Below are positions 10,280 to 22,012 of a stretch of 64,000 nt of DNA, one piece after another. The stretch spans positions 1 through 64,000 of the forward strand of contig JABCPU010000275.1 in assembly GCA_016800925.1 (NCBI GenBank), given 5' to 3'. Made by a program: the position numbers and the translations under genes. The stretch comes from Suillus spraguei (lineage: Eukaryota; Basidiomycota; Agaricomycetes; Boletales; Suillaceae). The notes under the pieces were generated by a model. It worked only from the letters and a program-made list of their open reading frames with translations. It did not search any database and was not told where the DNA came from. Each line of letters begins with the position of its first letter. Within the stretch, counting starts at the first letter, position 1.

Positions 10280-11700
10280 GGGAAGGTAAATATTGTGAGT
10301 GAGAAGCGTTGATGCAACCTTATAATTTATCAGTGTGCAGTGTGGACCCTTAGCTAACCCAAATCAACTTCCGCCATACACGAGTCGTTGGCACTGAAAT
10401 TTGCCCTTAAGCCCCGTGAAACGTAATAAATGTACCTACTATATTTAATCTCCGAGTCCCTGGTCTCCCATAAGTAGCTCGGACCTTGCGATCACATAGA
10501 ATTCAGGAAGACCGGCAGGTTCATGTTATCTTAGTCGATTGAACCTAACCTTATGTTTGCCTTGTTATGTCACAAAATGATATCTATATTTGCAATCGCA
10601 ACGTTCTGAAAATAGAGTTCAATGTACCCTTCGGACCTCACGCCATCCACAATGAAAAGACCCCAGACTCTGCTCGACATATTCATATTCGCTTCAGTCT
10701 AATGTTGCAGCCATTATCGAGCGGTATACAATGGTATCAAGATATCTTCATCCCTGCGCAACTTGAGTTTGGATCGCAAGAAGACGCTGCTCTCGTTAGA
10801 TTTCCCAGAAAGGTTGTCTCACCACTAAGAAGGTTCATTAAGTGAGCATATCCAAGGCCACAGAGCGAACAGCTTTCGGGATGTAGCAGGCCCGAGGCTG
10901 TGTACGAGGACAAAACGGTATGTAAGTTATTCGTGCAGTAATGTCCCTCCTGGATGCAGCCACAAATGATCTTACACAGCTCATCAGCCGCCCTGATCTT
11001 CTGTTGTCGTTATCCTTATATTATTAACGTCTTTTCCCTTACCGTTCTCATTCATGACGTGGTGGTCAGTCTCCAGACGTCATGTCATTTGTATCATAGA
11101 ATGTAGTAATGACATTGATGAATATATCCTGAACTTAACGTCGACTGCTTGAAAATGCGAAGCACGCTAGGGCCATAAAATGGGTTGTTGTAGGGAGGTA
11201 TTTCGGACAAGCAAAAGATGTGCTAGCATGAACTATATGCGTTGCAGGACAACTCATGGCTGAAAATGAGTCAGAGTGTCTTGTTATAGGTTCAAGTGAC
11301 GCCTAAGTATAGCGGCCGAGACAACGAGGCCGAAGTATATGATATTCAACTATTCAATCTAGATTCTAAGTACTCATCCATGAGGTATATCACGGTACTG
11401 AACTCGAGATGGGAACATCGGTGAGTAGTAGAGTAGAACTAGCGAGTCGTCGAACTCGCTAGTCACGACTCGATATAATTATGTACAGTATGCTGCCCGT
11501 CATGAACACAACTGTCTGATCGAAGGGCATTAGCAAGTGTGCAGGATGGCACTGGCATGATTCTTCGGGGCGCTGGTTGCTGCAGTGCATCTTGTGTCCA
11601 TCGACGGGCCGTGCCGAGTTGTACCACTGAATTTTGCATGGCTGTGATATAGCGAAGGAACCAGAGGCTTTGATAGCAGTGAAAGCGACAAGCGCTTACA
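10280..11700. other. no gene recognised
   Basis: The start should hold the promoter of the minus-strand GTPase gene; a TATA-like ATAAATTATAAGG lies near 10317-10330 on the minus strand. A 92-codon plus-strand frame at 10567-10845 has no recognised domain. The rest shows no exon chain. Confidence 0.35.
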
Positions 11701-11838
11701 TAAGTGTCAATGAGAGGTGAATAAGTTCGTTGTGATTTGGAACCCATAAAAGCGCCGAGCCTCAGCCTGGGCCTCGTTGGAGAAACATTCAACGAGGTTT
11801 TCATTATAAATGCTGTCAGTAAGGCTGCTCGATAATTG
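11701..11838 (-). pseudogene. ribonucleotide reductase small-subunit (R2) remnant
   Basis: An exon-like piece starts after an acceptor TTGCAG at about 11839 and reads YNENLVECFSNEAQAEARRF, then YGFQI. In a different frame it goes on to LIDTYV before a GTAAGC donor. This matches the conserved R2 helix that carries iron-ligand residues and the FYGFQ...HSE...LLIDTY block. The HSE segment is missing or scrambled, so the iron-binding site is not intact. No other R2 exon was found nearby, so this is a lone fragment. Confidence 0.5.
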
Positions 11839-12315
11839 CTGCAACAATAAACTCAAGCGAACCGATATCAAGCAGAGTCTGGGGTCTTTTCGTTGTGAAT
11901 ACTTACCACGAGGGTGTTCGGACTTTTTCTGTGCAGGATTTGGAGAAACTCGAAAGAACCGAGTAAGGTTCGACTGATAACAGGGTACTAGAATCACTGG
12001 GCAGTGGGCAATATTTGATATAGTTATGCACCATGAGGCGTACACGAGGAGACCCTAAGCTGACCGCTTCCGTAAATGTGAGTCAATTTCTATATTTGAA
12101 ATCGTACATGGATCTCAGTAAGTGGTGCACATGTTTTCTATTTGATAATTAAAACGACTGCAAGGTGTTGGCTGGCGCAAGCCATTGGTATCCACTTGGT
12201 GCACCGCAGGGCGTACACGTCATAGGGTACTTCACTTCCTCGCAGCTGATGCATGGAAAAAACCGTGAGCACAACATAACACTACAACGAGCACAGCCAC
12301 TCATACCGTCAATAG

Positions 12316-14065
12316 ATCGCTTCGCACGAAAAGCCAGGCGAGGCCAGCATCGACCATGAGTTCATCTCACCGCAGAACGACAAGTTTGTTCTCCATGATA
12401 GCAAAGGCTTCGAACCAGGGGATGAAAACAACCTCGAAATAGTCCGAAATTTCATTGAACATCGGAGGAACATGCCTACTCCGGAACATCAGTTGCATGC
12501 TATTTGGTAAGGATTCTATCTGACCATTCCGTTATGTTGGACTGATCAAGTATCCGGAAGGCTTGGCTTTCAGATACCTCATGCAGGCGGACGTTTGTTA
12601 GAGACAGGAACGGAGAAATTCCTGAAATTGAAAAGTAGCGGAACGCTGGGAGACAGTAAGTGAATCAATAGCTACCTCTTCGTTATGTTAGAGCTTACGC
12701 TTGGTCAAAGTTCCCGTTGTTGTCGTTCTCACTAAATATGATATGCTCATCGACCGCATGGAACGAACTATAGACGAAACCTCTCTTAATATACTGAGCA
12801 ACGAAGCCATCAAGGAACTTGCGAAGACCAAAGCAGAAGCCGAGCTCCAGGATATCTGCATCGGACCTCTACAGAGATTTGCAGGGCCTGATATTCCCTA
12901 CGTCAAGATCTCTAGTATGTACCAATGTTCAGACGGGTTCATGCGTGCCTCTGAAGTGTAATATCGCAGCCTGTAAAGACCATAAGGAGACAATAACCCA
13001 CCTGATTCAAATAACTGAAAACTGCGTCGGTCTGCATTCTACGCCCGAGGCTGCGGTTATGACCTCCATCGCTCAGCGAGTGCATCCTGGACTCAAAATA
13101 AAGGCGTCAATCGAGTAAGCCTTGCTTGCTTCATTCTTGTTTCGTTATTCATGCAGCTTCAGGGTTGGCAAAAGAAGTCTGTCCCAGTTTCGCGTCAATA
13201 ATCACTGAATACAATCTAAATCTTCATGTCTTGCAGGATATTGGAAGGCGCTCGCATCAAGCACGATGTTCAAGAACCGCAAGACGTGGGATTGTCTATG
13301 TGCTTCACACTGACATCGTCAATGTGTGGAACTTCTATGATCCTCATCATGTAAGGATACCTTGTTTGTTGTCGCCGCATCCGTTCTAACGTGATTTGTG
13401 CACAGTACTTGCGCAGTCAAGAGTTCAGGGAAATGATAGTGAAAATGGTTGATAAGCTAGAAGTTGGACCTACGGCTAATCCCACCAAGACCATGTAGGC
13501 CGGTCTTTTACGCGACAGATAGATTTGCATCTCATCGGTTAATTACAGTACTATTGGGCTATCCATGGTAGGCACTATTGCGGGCATCGTGTCCGCCCTG
13601 GCAGGACCCGCCGCTCCCATCGTAGTACCGCTCGCAGCAGGTGCTGTACTTGCCGTATGGGTTCACGATGTATACCAGATATCGTACGCACCATTATTTT
13701 TTTCGTGAGCAAAAGGATGTCGACGCTTTTTCCTCAGCCATGCAGTGCTTCAGCGCTTCATGTCCTACATCGTCCACTTAACACTTGTCTTGCAGACACT
13801 TTATCTTGTGTCAGAAAGCCAGGAACTTACTCGTAGGGTTATCAAGCTCGCAGTCGCTTCCTATCTCGATTCCCCAATAAGCGGAGAAGTTGTTACTTGG
13901 ATTCAGGAGTATGACAAGCGGTTGACCATCCTGGAACGCGGGGATCGCGATGCCTTGGATGAAATCGTTGAGGTAATGCAATTTTATAGCATTGATGCGG
14001 CACAAATGTCCAAACATCGGGACGAAATTCCCCATGTGGGTTCGTTACCAGACGAAGCATGGTAA
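12316..14065 (+). CDS. fungal GTPase-like protein, 5' part not found
   Basis: The visible exon chain starts after an acceptor at 12315 (IASHEKPGEASIDHEFISPQ) and includes HDSKGFEPG (DxxG motif). Splicing 12506 to 12561 restores AIWLGFQIPHAGGRLLETG. The exon at 12711 reads PVVVVLTKYDMLIDR (TKYD base-recognition motif). Later exons give AQRVHPGLKIKASIE, YWKALASSTMFKNRKTW, HTDIVNVWNFYDPHH, YLRSQEFREMIVKMVDKLEV and a hydrophobic segment near 13555-13670 (GTIAGIVSALAGPAAPIV) that may be a membrane anchor. The last exon ends at 14065. No P-loop GxxxxGK[ST] was found in 12033-12315, so the gene is 5'-truncated, degenerate, or has an unrecognised first exon. It is a distinct paralogue of the minus-strand GTPase. 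Confidence 0.65.
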
Positions 14066-14662
14066 ATTGAGAAATCATACTCTTTCTTTCGTGGATGGTT
14101 TTGCGCGTGGGCAGTGTCTTCGCATACGCGTACTTACTTGTACATATTATGTGACTGAGGTTATGGGTGATCATCGCACTGTAGTACATTAGCGTCTTCT
14201 ATTAACATCGTGTGCTTACTGCTAGATCTGACTTGAACCCTCTAACATGTCAAGTATCGTAGCTCTCAGCACGAGTCTTCTGTTCACCTGGGCGGCCCGC
14301 CCCCATTTCTCGATCGATCCACCAGCTCCTGTTTGCCATTCCTCTGCAAAGTTCACCTTATCATGTAGACTCTTAGGGGTCCTGTGACAACCATCCGTTC
14401 TAAGTGTCGTTCTCGCAGAGGCTCTGCTGCCAACAACTACCAAGTTAGCAATAGGGGTTATTACTTACCGCATTTGACAAGTGAACGTGCGATCATTAGT
14501 CGCGTGTCTTCAACTACCCTCCACCAACCTGACAGACCCTAAAGATCTGCAAGCCACCACCAAGTCAGGCCGTTTGCCTATTGTTCAGATATTGAAATAA
14601 GTACTGACCTGAAGTTCTGCTCTAGTCCACCGTGCATCTCAATTCACTTGATTGCAGTCGCG
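14066..14662. other. no gene recognised
   Basis: This spacer lies between the GTPase-like gene and the BTB gene. No supported coding sequence or repeat was seen. Confidence 0.4.
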
Positions 14663-15060
14663 ATGATGGAGACAGAGCCCATTCTTGGTTCGGTTTTGGC
14701 CATGGTACCAGTGGATGAGGGCATTTTCCACATGTCCTTCTCTTCTCTAGATGCAGATGTGATACTCGGTGCCAAAGATCATACCATGTTCCGCATCCAC
14801 TCATGGACGCTCAGGACGACATCGGGCTGGTTCCGATCCCTCTTTTCCATGCCTCAACAAAGCCTTGCTTCAAATCACCCCGAGACCATCAATCTAGACG
14901 AGGACTCGCACACGCTAGAGAGTCTGCTACTTATGATTTGCGGTCTGCCTATCAATCCACTCACATCGTATGACGAGGTTGATGCATTGTTATTTGCCGC
15001 GGAAAAGTATGAAATGCCAGGGCCTGTCTCACTCATATGCATGCTTATCATGACTAGTGA
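14663..15060 (+). pseudogene. BTB/POZ domain protein, truncated
   Basis: From the ATG at 14663 the frame encodes a basidiomycete BTB domain: DADVILGAKDHTMFRIHSWT, then SGWFRSLFSMPQ, INLDEDSHTLESLLLMICGL and DEVDALLFAAEKYEMPG. BTB domains mediate dimerisation and often recruit partners to cullin-3 ligases. The protein-like sequence ends near 15050, where G/C-rich repeat DNA starts; only 16 unrelated codons follow. The C-terminal half seen in family members is missing, which points to disruption by mobile DNA. Confidence 0.65.
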
Positions 15061-15200
15061 TGTGCATGGCCCGGCTTCAAGCCGTGGGCCAGCCGAAGCC
15101 GGCCCCCATTGAGCCAGGCCTAGCCAGGCCAAAATCATGGCCTGTACAGGGCTTTGGCCTGGCCCATCATTTTGCAAAGCCTAAGCCGCTGGCCCAGGCC
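15055..15200. repeat. GGCC-rich repeat, possible hAT element end
   Basis: The segment begins TAGTGATGTGCATGGCCCGG and is dense in GGCC/GGCCAGGCC motifs in both orientations. This resembles the subterminal repeats of some fungal hAT elements. The matching opposite end was not found, so it is at best a truncated element. It interrupts the BTB gene. Confidence 0.45.
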
Positions 15201-15508
15201 GGGGCTTTTAGGGTAGTATAGGATGCCTCGGACATGTCGTTTCCATGGTCAGATTCTATTTTTTACCTTTATCTTCTACTTCGCCCCACTATCACTACAT
15301 GTCAGAGTTGATCCATTAAAGTACCTTTGCATCCTTCATGCGAGTGAATCACCATGTTTCTGTTGATAAATGAGTGAGTCGCCATGTTTTTTTTGACATT
15401 ACCCACTCTAATGTCGGAATAGGTCCTTTGATTCGCTATGCCATCTGTTCGGAGGTTTAACAGTCTGTCAAGTCTGTAACTTATATTCTTTGCTGATTGG
15501 TTATTGTA

Positions 15509-15516
15509 CATGCATC
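15509..15516. repeat. 8-bp target site duplication, left
   Basis: CATGCATC directly precedes the left TIR and is repeated exactly at 19317-19324. Confidence 0.85.
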
Positions 15517-18500
15517 TAGTGCTGCCGCAGTCCGGTCCCGAACCATGGTTCGAACCTGAACCCATCCAGACTGGACCAGTGGTTTGGTCACAGGTTTGGT
15601 CTCTCTCCTGGACCGAACCCCCTAACAGGTTCGGGGTTCGATGTCGTCACTGAAAAATGCGGACCGGTTCGGACGCGTCCGAACCGGTCCGAACCTGCAC
15701 CATGTGCACAATTCCAGCTGCGTGTTTTTCGTGAGGCTTCCTGTCAGTTTAAGTAGTGCGCTCACCAACTTCTGTTCCTTCTCTTCTTTTGACAGTAGCA
15801 TTCCCCACATTGCACAAGCAACAAGGGTACTTTTTTCAGCTATGCAACGACTCGAAGCACCGGTACTATGTTCACCGTCTCTCATGTTTGATAAGTTGCT
15901 AACTTCTAATGTTTTTTCATTCAGAATATACCTACTACTGTGGTGATTCCTGGGTTTTCCACCAAGTTTGCGCAATGGATTGTCATTTTGGAACTTGAAG
16001 GTGCGCAACATTTTTTTATTTAGTTTGAGATATATATATTCACTTGTGGTATAGGTTCAACATTTGCACTCCCTGCTGTAACTATGTTCGAGTCGTCTGC
16101 ACCAGCCCGTCGTCCTGACGGTTCGTTGAAAAGCGCTGAAGAGATGGAGTGGATACATGACCCAGATGATGACACTACCATCCTCCCTCCCCCTCCTCCA
16201 TCCAAAGGCACTCTCAATTTATTCATTCGTCGTTCAGGCCGCGCTGTCAAGCCTACAGAGAAGATCCGGGAGACTGCCAGCAGTATCCCAGCCAAACGGT
16301 CAGCTGTAGGACCTCCTGCCCCCACACCCAAGAAAGCACTCATGCGCACCAGGAATGAAGAGCGTGACGACAACGACAGTGATGAATACAACGCCGAAGA
16401 AGAAGCCCCTCCACTTGAGGATTTTACAGATGATGAGGAAGACGATGAGAACGAGAACGAGGAAGCTTACCAAAAGACGAAGAAGCTTGGTGACCAGGAT
16501 CGTGAAGACCGTAAATCCCTCAAGAAGGTCGAACGCAGTGCCGATTTGACCATGATCTTTACTTTCGAGAAAGATTGTGTTAACCCCCACACCCAGGAGT
16601 GTGAAAATGGGTGGTGGTGTGAGGTATGCAAGGCTAACAATGTTCCGCTTCACCAGTGCTTTTTTAAGGGGGGTATTTCAACTCAACGCACGCACATTGC
16701 ACGGAATCCCAAGTGCCATTACCCTATCTACAAGGACCGCTGTGAACAACGGGGTCTCACGATGCACGATCGTGCAATCCCTCATAACTGCAAAGCAGAC
16801 GTGCCGCAGGCTACCTTGGACACCTCACTTACTCCCAAGATTCCTGCATTCACAAAGGCTGGACTCATGGATTATATTGTCGAACTCATTGTTGCCGAAG
16901 ATGAGGTGAGCGACTCTCATTTTTGATATATTTTAAGACACTCATACGACATTATAGGCCTTTCAACTTGTAGATAAAGGACCCTTCCACCGCCTACTTC
17001 AATATCTCCGGCCATCACTTTCAGACCGAGACATTCCCCACCGTACCAAAACTCGGGATGAAATACTCGAACGTGCAAAGCTGGCAGTCGAGCGCGTGAA
17101 AGAGAAGCTCAGCCGTGTCGATAGCAAAATTTCCATGACATTCGACTCTTGGACGTCTTTTCCTGGTCACCCTTTTCTGTCAATTACAGCGCATTACATA
17201 GATTCTCCAGCCGAAAACCCTCATGAGTGGGAACTCAAGGTGGAGCAGCTCGCGTTCGCACCCATTCACGGCAATCACAGCGGCGCGAACATCGGGAAGA
17301 TTTTGATCGAGAACATCAACAAATACGACATCCGCACGAAGCTCGGGTGGTTCACGGCTGATAACGCATCAAATAACGATACTGCCATTGAGATGGTCGC
17401 GACCTCTATTGACCCTTTCGGAGTGGAGTGGAAACCAATTGAGCATCGAGTACGGTAAGTTCGTTCATTAAGTACTGAAGTTGAGATTACTGATGAATAT
17501 TCAGTTGTATGGAGCACGCACTCCACTTAGTTGCAAAACACTTCGTTGAAGAAGTGGCTCCTACACCGGCAAGCATCTTGCACAAGAAGGCAGCTCAAGC
17601 TGAAGACGAGGATGAGGATGGCGAGGAAAGTGTTGAATTTGACGTTGGTGACACTATTGGCAAGGCGCTTGCATTTGTAGCGCAGGTAAGCTCTTTAATG
17701 ATCTATCTGCTATTGTATAGTACTGACACGAGACCTTTGTTTAGGTCCGGAAGTCTCCTCAAGCTCGTGTCTTCCTTCAAAAGTGCTGCAAGGAGGTGAA
17801 CGAGCCCCCATTGGAGCTTTTGAAATGGGTCCGCACACGTTGGGCATCTCTTTTTAATATGTTGGAGCGTTTTTTTAAATTGCGCAAAGTAAGTTGTCTA
17901 CTACCGACTACATGAACACATTACTGACTTGATTATTAGGGAGTAAACAGATTCATCCAGCTCGCTGATGACAGCGACGAGGTCCCAAATCTGAAGGGAA
18001 AATCATACGCGGATTTCAGGCTTTCAGCACACGAGTGGGCAGAGTTGGAGTTGATCCGTGAAGTCCTCCAGGTAAGTCATTTCTCTCTACCTTCTGCAAT
18101 TATGCTTATGTGCTGCACACCGCACACCAAGGAGCCGGCAGATGCTCAACAGAGCTTCTCTGCCACACGTGAACCAACCGTATGGAGAACCATTCCAGTG
18201 CTCGAATGTCTTCAAGACACTTTGCAAAACATGGCGAACGCGTCAAAATTTGCCCGTTTCTCAACGGCCATTGAAGCTGGTGTCACTAATCTCCGCAAGT
18301 GGTATAGTAAGACTGACGACACAGATGTATATTTCATTTGTCTCGGTATGTATCTCGTATCTATTCTAATGCCTTTGAACATCATTGACCTTGTTGGTGT
18401 AGCGCTGGACCCCAACTACAAGGTCGCGTACGCAAAAGACAAATGGACCGCTCATTTTTTCAAACAAGGCATGCAATGCCTCGAGAGCACGGTACGTCGC

Positions 18501-19316
18501 TCATCACTCATTTCTGTCAATTGTATACTAATCTTACATAGTTTGATATGTATCATCGCAGTAGTACTCCCTCGCAGGCTCCTGCAGAGCCGTCTGTTAC
18601 TGCACCTCCCTCGCTTGCTCGCCAAGGCTGTATGGCCATAATTGGATGCGAAGCTCTGTCAAATCGCGTGTCGTGAATGACGCAACCACACGAAGGCCTC
18701 GTCAAGAACTCGAGGACTATCTAGATGCACCGCTCGAGGACGTCAACAATGTGGTGGCTTGGTGGGGTGTACGTCTCGTTATTTTATTTGTATTGCTTTC
18801 GTACTGACATGATTCAAAAAACTTTAAAGCACCATTCTATACAATACCCAACTATTTCCGCATTGCAAAGGACTACCTCGCCATTCAGGGATCAGCTGTT
18901 GCGTCTGAGAGAGCATTTTCGAGCGGCGGTGTTACTGGGACCGTGCGTCGCAGCTGTTTGAAGCCAACAACATTCGAGGCTCTTCAATTGCTCAAGAGCG
19001 CATACCGCCAAGGTCACATCTCCGCAACAGCCCAGGCTGAATTCGCCGCTCCTTATGATAACCGCGTCGATGTCAATGAAGAGTTCTAGTAGCTATTCGT
19101 ATTGTACATGTCATTTTCGTTTTGATTTTTTTTGCTAATTAAATCAACGGTTCGAGGGTTTGAACGCGTTCTGAACCTGAACTGAACCCTTGCGAACGCG
19201 TTCGAAGGCGTCCGGTCCAGGGTTCGCCCATCTTGCTTGAACCTGACCACTGGTCGAGTTCGGGGTTCGCAGATATAGGGTGATGAACCTAACCGAACCG
19301 GACTTCGGCAGCACTA
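15517..19316 (+). mobile_element. hAT DNA transposon, complete with TIRs and TSD
   Basis: The left end reads TAGTGCTGCCGCAGTCCGGT and the reverse complement of the right end reads TAGTGCTGCCGAAGTCCGGT, so the 20-bp TIRs differ at one base. Both are flanked by the 8-bp duplication CATGCATC, the size expected for hAT elements. Subterminal DNA carries many GGTTCGAACC/ACCGGTTCGG-like motifs in both orientations, as is usual for transposase binding. Total length is 3800 bp. Inside is one spliced transposase gene on the plus strand. Confidence 0.9.
16084..19089 (+). CDS. hAT transposase (BED finger, hAT C-terminal dimerisation)
   Basis: Nine exons are proposed: 16084-16905, 16958-17454, 17505-17685, 17745-17888, 17940-18071, 18132-18345, 18403-18491, 18542-18766 and 18830-19089. 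The N-terminal part is acidic and low-complexity, followed by a BED-like zinc finger (WWCEVCKANNVPLHQCF, with later H and C). The catalytic core includes ISMTFDSWTS and GWFTADNASNND, and C-terminal exons include VRTRWASLFNMLERF. The last exon holds the dimerisation motif SAVASERAFSSGG. Within exon 8 the frame must shift by one base near 18625-18631 to reach YGHNWMRSSVKSR, so this copy is either slightly damaged or has an unrecognised splice there. Confidence 0.85.
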
Positions 19317-19324
19317 CATGCATC
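19317..19324. repeat. 8-bp target site duplication, right
   Basis: CATGCATC follows the right TIR and is identical to 15509-15516. Confidence 0.85.
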
Positions 19325-20334
19325 CTTACTGCTCTACCCACTACCTTCATATGATAAGCCCAGACACTGTGACCTCCACCAATGGCAATGAGCCTCGTGC
19401 AGCATGCCCTATACGTCGGATAAAACCGACAGCTGCCTGTTACAAGAACATCTTCTTGCACCCCTACTATCATTTTTCCTCCTATGTGTTGCTGTCTACT
19501 CTCGTCCTGACAAGGCCTCCATCCTCATCCTCCACTACCTCATCTGGCTTGCCATCATCACTCCTTACCTTGCCTATGCTTGCCTCCTCCATTGTTGCTG
19601 AACATGCCCTCTTTGCGCACCTTCTACCTCCTTCGTGCCTATATGTGCCTCTTGCCTTTGCGCACTTCAAGTGCCTCCTCTGCTCTCGTCGCATTACTTT
19701 GCACTTCAACACACGCACCCTCTTGGTTCATGGGAACCCCCTGTCTGCTCTCAAGGACATTTTGGTATCGTCTTATGCTTTATCCCTTTATCGTTTACCT
19801 TTCTTGACTCGTGCGTCGCCTCATTGGCTTGTACCCTTTATACCTTCGGCTCCACACTTATGACCCCTTCGTGCACATGCACATTCTCATTGGTCGATAT
19901 GCCTCTGACTCGTTCACGAGCATGTATCCGCTTATTGGCTATCTGACTCCATACTTAATCCAGCGATACTTACGTATTCCACTCCACTTCAATCTTATGT
20001 ATAAATACACGCAGATAGCCTTTGTACTTCTTTAACTTGAATCTACTTGATCTTCGACCCTGAACTTCCTTTCGATAAGCTTTTCATAAGCTTATTGTCT
20101 CTATTCGAACTTCGTAGAAGCTCATCGCTTCTATGTCTTTGATCGTTGTCAAGAACCTCGTCTCTGACATAGGTCGTGAGACAGCGTGTAGCGCCCACCT
20201 CCGACTGATGCAACTAGCGCACTACGTGCTAGGAGACCGATACGCACGGGCCGCCGCTCTTGATAGAGTGCCCGTTGCAGACACCACTCAAGTTCCTTAG
20301 CGCCTGGCTAGGTCGCTAACACTGCCCTTCTTGA
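19325..20334. other. no gene recognised; pyrimidine-rich DNA
   Basis: C/T-rich sequence (about 19440-20040) stays open in several frames by composition. A TATA-like TATAAATAC near 19999 and the following T-rich stretch could be part of an old LTR, but no paired copy is in the window. Confidence 0.35.
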
Positions 20335-20680
20335 GCACTGGAAAAGGCAGCCCTCCCATCACAAACTAAGGCCATCAATGAATTCCGAGCTGCAGAGGCC
20401 GCAAAGTCTACTACTGAAAGTCCACAGACTGCCACCCCAGGTCCATCACTAGGGCCATCCATGGCCCAGCCCACCATATCTACATCGAACAATAAGCGGC
20501 CCTACATTGAAGAAATCTTGAATGACATTCTGCCGGGTGATGACAAGCGTGAAAATGCACGCTCAAACCCAAAATGTAAGTTATTTTCCCCTTCATGATG
20601 CAATATGACTATGACTTAATGCTTGACTATCAGTGAAAAACCTCGAAAATCAACTGCAAGAACAGGAGCCCCTTCAGTGA
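20335..20680 (+). CDS. C-terminal gene fragment, acidic/coiled-coil tail
   Basis: An open stretch 20335-20575 reads naturally as protein (AALPSQTKAINEFRAAEAAK, then PYIEEILNDILPGDDKREN) and ends at a GTAAGT donor. Splicing to 20634 after an acceptor CAG keeps the frame and gives KNLENQLQEQEPLQ followed by a stop at 20678. An in-frame stop lies just upstream at 20332, so the 5' part is missing or lies in an earlier exon. No domain was recognised. It may be a fragment of a transposon-encoded or host protein. Confidence 0.4.
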
Positions 20681-20739
20681 CAAACTCCGTACTATACGGG
20701 TCACCGACCCACATAATATCCCGTCAAAGACAGGCCAGC

Positions 20740-21190
20740 GGACCATGGGCCGAGGTTATGTATATCCTGATGTTGACAGATGGGCTGGGGAGAATATTAT
20801 TTCCGATGGAGACAGGTGGGCCGGGAGACTTTTATTTTCAGGAGAGACGGGCGGGCCAAGGGAAACATGATTTCTGATGTTGATGGATGGGCCAGGGGGA
20901 TATCATCCCCAACAGAGATGGGTGGGCCCATCTGGGTATTATGTAGAGTAGGATATTATAGACAGCTGGGCTGAAGAGAGATGCAAGGCAAATATTATTG
21001 CATAGACAGGTGGGCTGAGGTAAGAGAATATTACATATACGGGTGGGCCGAGGTGAGAGAATATTACATATATGGGTGGGCCGAGGGTGCAGTAAAATAT
21101 TTATTGCATAGACAGGTGGGCCGACATGGGGGAATTTTACATAGATGGGTGGGCCAAGGTAAAATATATTACATATACGGGTGGGCCTAG
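20740..21190. repeat. degenerate short tandem repeat (GGTGGGCC units)
   Basis: A motif of about 30-45 nt containing GGTGGGCC(G/A)AGG and a following ATATTACATATA is repeated about ten times with heavy variation. It is best preserved between 21005 and 21190. Confidence 0.65.
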
Positions 21191-21339
21191 ATATGTATCA
21201 TAAAGACGTACAGCTGATGTAGCCACCAGAGAATCAAACACATAGGATACATGCACCCTATGAGTGCATATACCTACCATCGACCACCAAAATCTAAACC
21301 CTGAAGCACAAAAACCTGAATTCATCATGTCTGACATTC

Positions 21340-22012
21340 ATCGATAATTGAGGTGCCGGGTGCCGGGTGCCAAGTCCCAAATCCAGGAACTCGAAACTGG
21401 AGATTCAAACTAGAGATTTCCTGAATTCCAGATACCCGGACACCCGAAACACAACACACAAGGTGAAAGATTTAAAGTCCATGTGTCGAGTCATCTAGTG
21501 CCGAGTGCTGGGTGCGGGTGCAGAGTACCAAAACTAGAAACTAGAAACTCGAGATTCGAGACAAAACAGACATCTACCAAAAATGTGTGGATCAAAGTTT
21601 TGTTGTTGCCTGACATGTGTCTGAGTCCCGAGGACCGAACCCCAAAATTGTGGACTACCGTATTTCGGGATTCGGGGTTCGGCACTCGAGATTTGAGATT
21701 TGAGATTTGAGATTTGAGATGAAAAAGATATCTGCCAAAAATGTGTGGATCAAAGTCATTTTATTGCTTAACATTTTTTTCAATCTCAAGTGCAGAAGCC
21801 TGAGTACCGAACCGTGAACCCCTAAAAAGTAGACGACTGGAGTTTGGAGTTTGGAGTTCGGCACTTAGAATGTGTGGATCAATAGGTGTCTATTGCCTCA
21901 CATTGTTCTGAGTCCCGAGTCGCGAGTACTGGGTGCCAGGGTTCAGGGTTCAGCACTGACAATATGTTGATCAAGATCTTTCACATTATGAGTACCAAGT
22001 CCCAAGTCCCGA
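21340..22012. repeat. degenerate tandem repeat of about 150-170 nt
   Basis: Blocks containing ATGTGTGGATCAA, a T-rich stretch, GAGTCCCGAG and GGTGCCGGGTGCC recur at about 21585, 21740 and 21870, with shorter pieces around. The right end is cut by the LTR at 22013. Confidence 0.55.

Noticed and set aside
15517..15700. Possible tRNA gene because of GGTTCGAACC motifs
   Set aside because: The motifs are multiple, occur in both orientations near hAT ends and do not fit a cloverleaf; they are transposon subterminal repeats.
19318..19863. 181-codon plus-strand ORF
   Set aside because: Pyrimidine-rich sequence open in all three plus frames; no domain, no exon structure.
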